From assembly GCA_023145535.1 (NCBI GenBank), contig JAGLDQ010000297.1, positions 1-6,288 on the forward strand: a stretch of DNA of 6,288 bases, given 5' to 3'. The position numbers and the translations under genes are program-made. Source of the DNA: Cocleimonas sp. GTDB taxonomy: Bacteria; Pseudomonadota; Gammaproteobacteria; Thiotrichales; Thiotrichaceae. Below, one piece after another: positions 6,178-6,288 of this stretch. The stretch's first letter is position 1. The number at the start of each line of letters is the position of its first letter. The notes under the pieces were generated by a model. The model saw only the letters and a list, made by a program, of their open reading frames with translations, was not told the origin of the DNA and did no database searches.

Positions 6178-6288
6178 AAAGGGAATAGCGAGCCGAAGAA
6201 TAATAAAGTATTCATTGCAGAAAGTGTATTAGCATCACCCAATAGCCAACACTATTCTAGCGGTTCACGCTCTGAGTGGTTGGATAAA
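6178..6288 (+). other. Open plus-strand frame running off the right edge, possible gene fragment
   Basis: After a TAA at 6175-6177 the frame stays open for 37 codons to the edge, reading ...SQHYSSGSRSEWLDK. The tail has a feel of small ribosome-modulation-factor-like proteins (GSxRSEWL), but the stretch is too short to assign. There is no in-frame ATG, GTG or CTG before the last few codons, where a TTG occurs at 6283-6285. If coding, it is a 5'-degraded remnant or uses a rare start. A frame this long can also arise by chance at this base composition. Confidence 0.2.
6183..6226 (+). repeat. Diverged inverted copy of part of the 3361-3484 element
   Basis: GAATAGCGAGC (6183-6193) matches 10 of 11 bases of the minus-strand sequence at 3442-3452. 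ATTGCAGAAAGTG (6214-6226) matches 11 of 13 at 3412-3424. The order is the same and the spacing similar, 20 versus 17 bases between the blocks. This copy lies upstream of pepN in the opposite orientation, so the two fragments flank pepN as an inverted pair. Confidence 0.4.

Noticed and set aside
6200..6228. Possible pepN promoter with -10 TATTAT and -35 TACACT on the minus strand
   Set aside because: The -10 is fair but the -35 matches only 3 of 6 positions, and AT-rich DNA gives such hits freely; not strong enough to annotate.
6255..6288. Minus-strand frame LSNHSEREPLE ending in TAG as the tail of a gene upstream of pepN
   Set aside because: Only 11 codons are visible, with no recognisable motif, and the competing plus-strand frame is equally open.
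1..6288. CRISPR array, tRNA or rRNA gene, complete insertion sequence, toxin-antitoxin or defence module
   Set aside because: No regularly spaced repeats, cloverleaf, rRNA signature, transposase motif or paired small toxin and antitoxin frames were seen.

Overview
The window comes from a moderately AT-rich gammaproteobacterium, most plausibly a sulfur oxidiser. The evidence is a dissimilatory-type ATP sulfurylase (sat) beside housekeeping genes of gammaproteobacterial type: a 16S rRNA m3U1498 methyltransferase (rsmE) and a full-length M1 aminopeptidase N (pepN). The Thiotrichales or a related thiotrophic lineage would fit, but this is inferred from gene content and base composition only.

Layout: sat occupies the left end on the minus strand and runs off the edge, with at most a few tens of residues missing. 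A 289-bp AT-rich divergent intergenic region carries a plausible sat promoter and two palindromes, followed by rsmE on the plus strand. Next is a 365-bp intergenic stretch (2169-2533) without a conventional gene. It holds a strong hairpin terminator, several degenerate copies of a short repeat, and a 24-codon minus-strand reading frame with an excellent Shine-Dalgarno sequence. An orphan four-helix membrane protein with a soluble C-terminal domain (minus) lies beyond it. A 219-bp gap filled largely by a palindrome-rich repeat separates it from pepN (minus). The last 137 bp hold the pepN upstream region, a diverged fragment of the same repeat, and an open plus-strand frame that leaves the window without a usable start codon.

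The three recognised genes act in unrelated processes: sulfate/APS/ATP interconversion, 16S rRNA modification and peptide turnover. Only pepN and the membrane gene share orientation closely enough to be considered for co-transcription, and the repeat between them weakens that case. No defence system, CRISPR array, RNA gene or complete insertion sequence is visible. The items most worth a second look are the small reading frame and repeat cluster at 2290-2505, the paired repeats at 3361-3484 and 6183-6226, and the unrecognised membrane protein.
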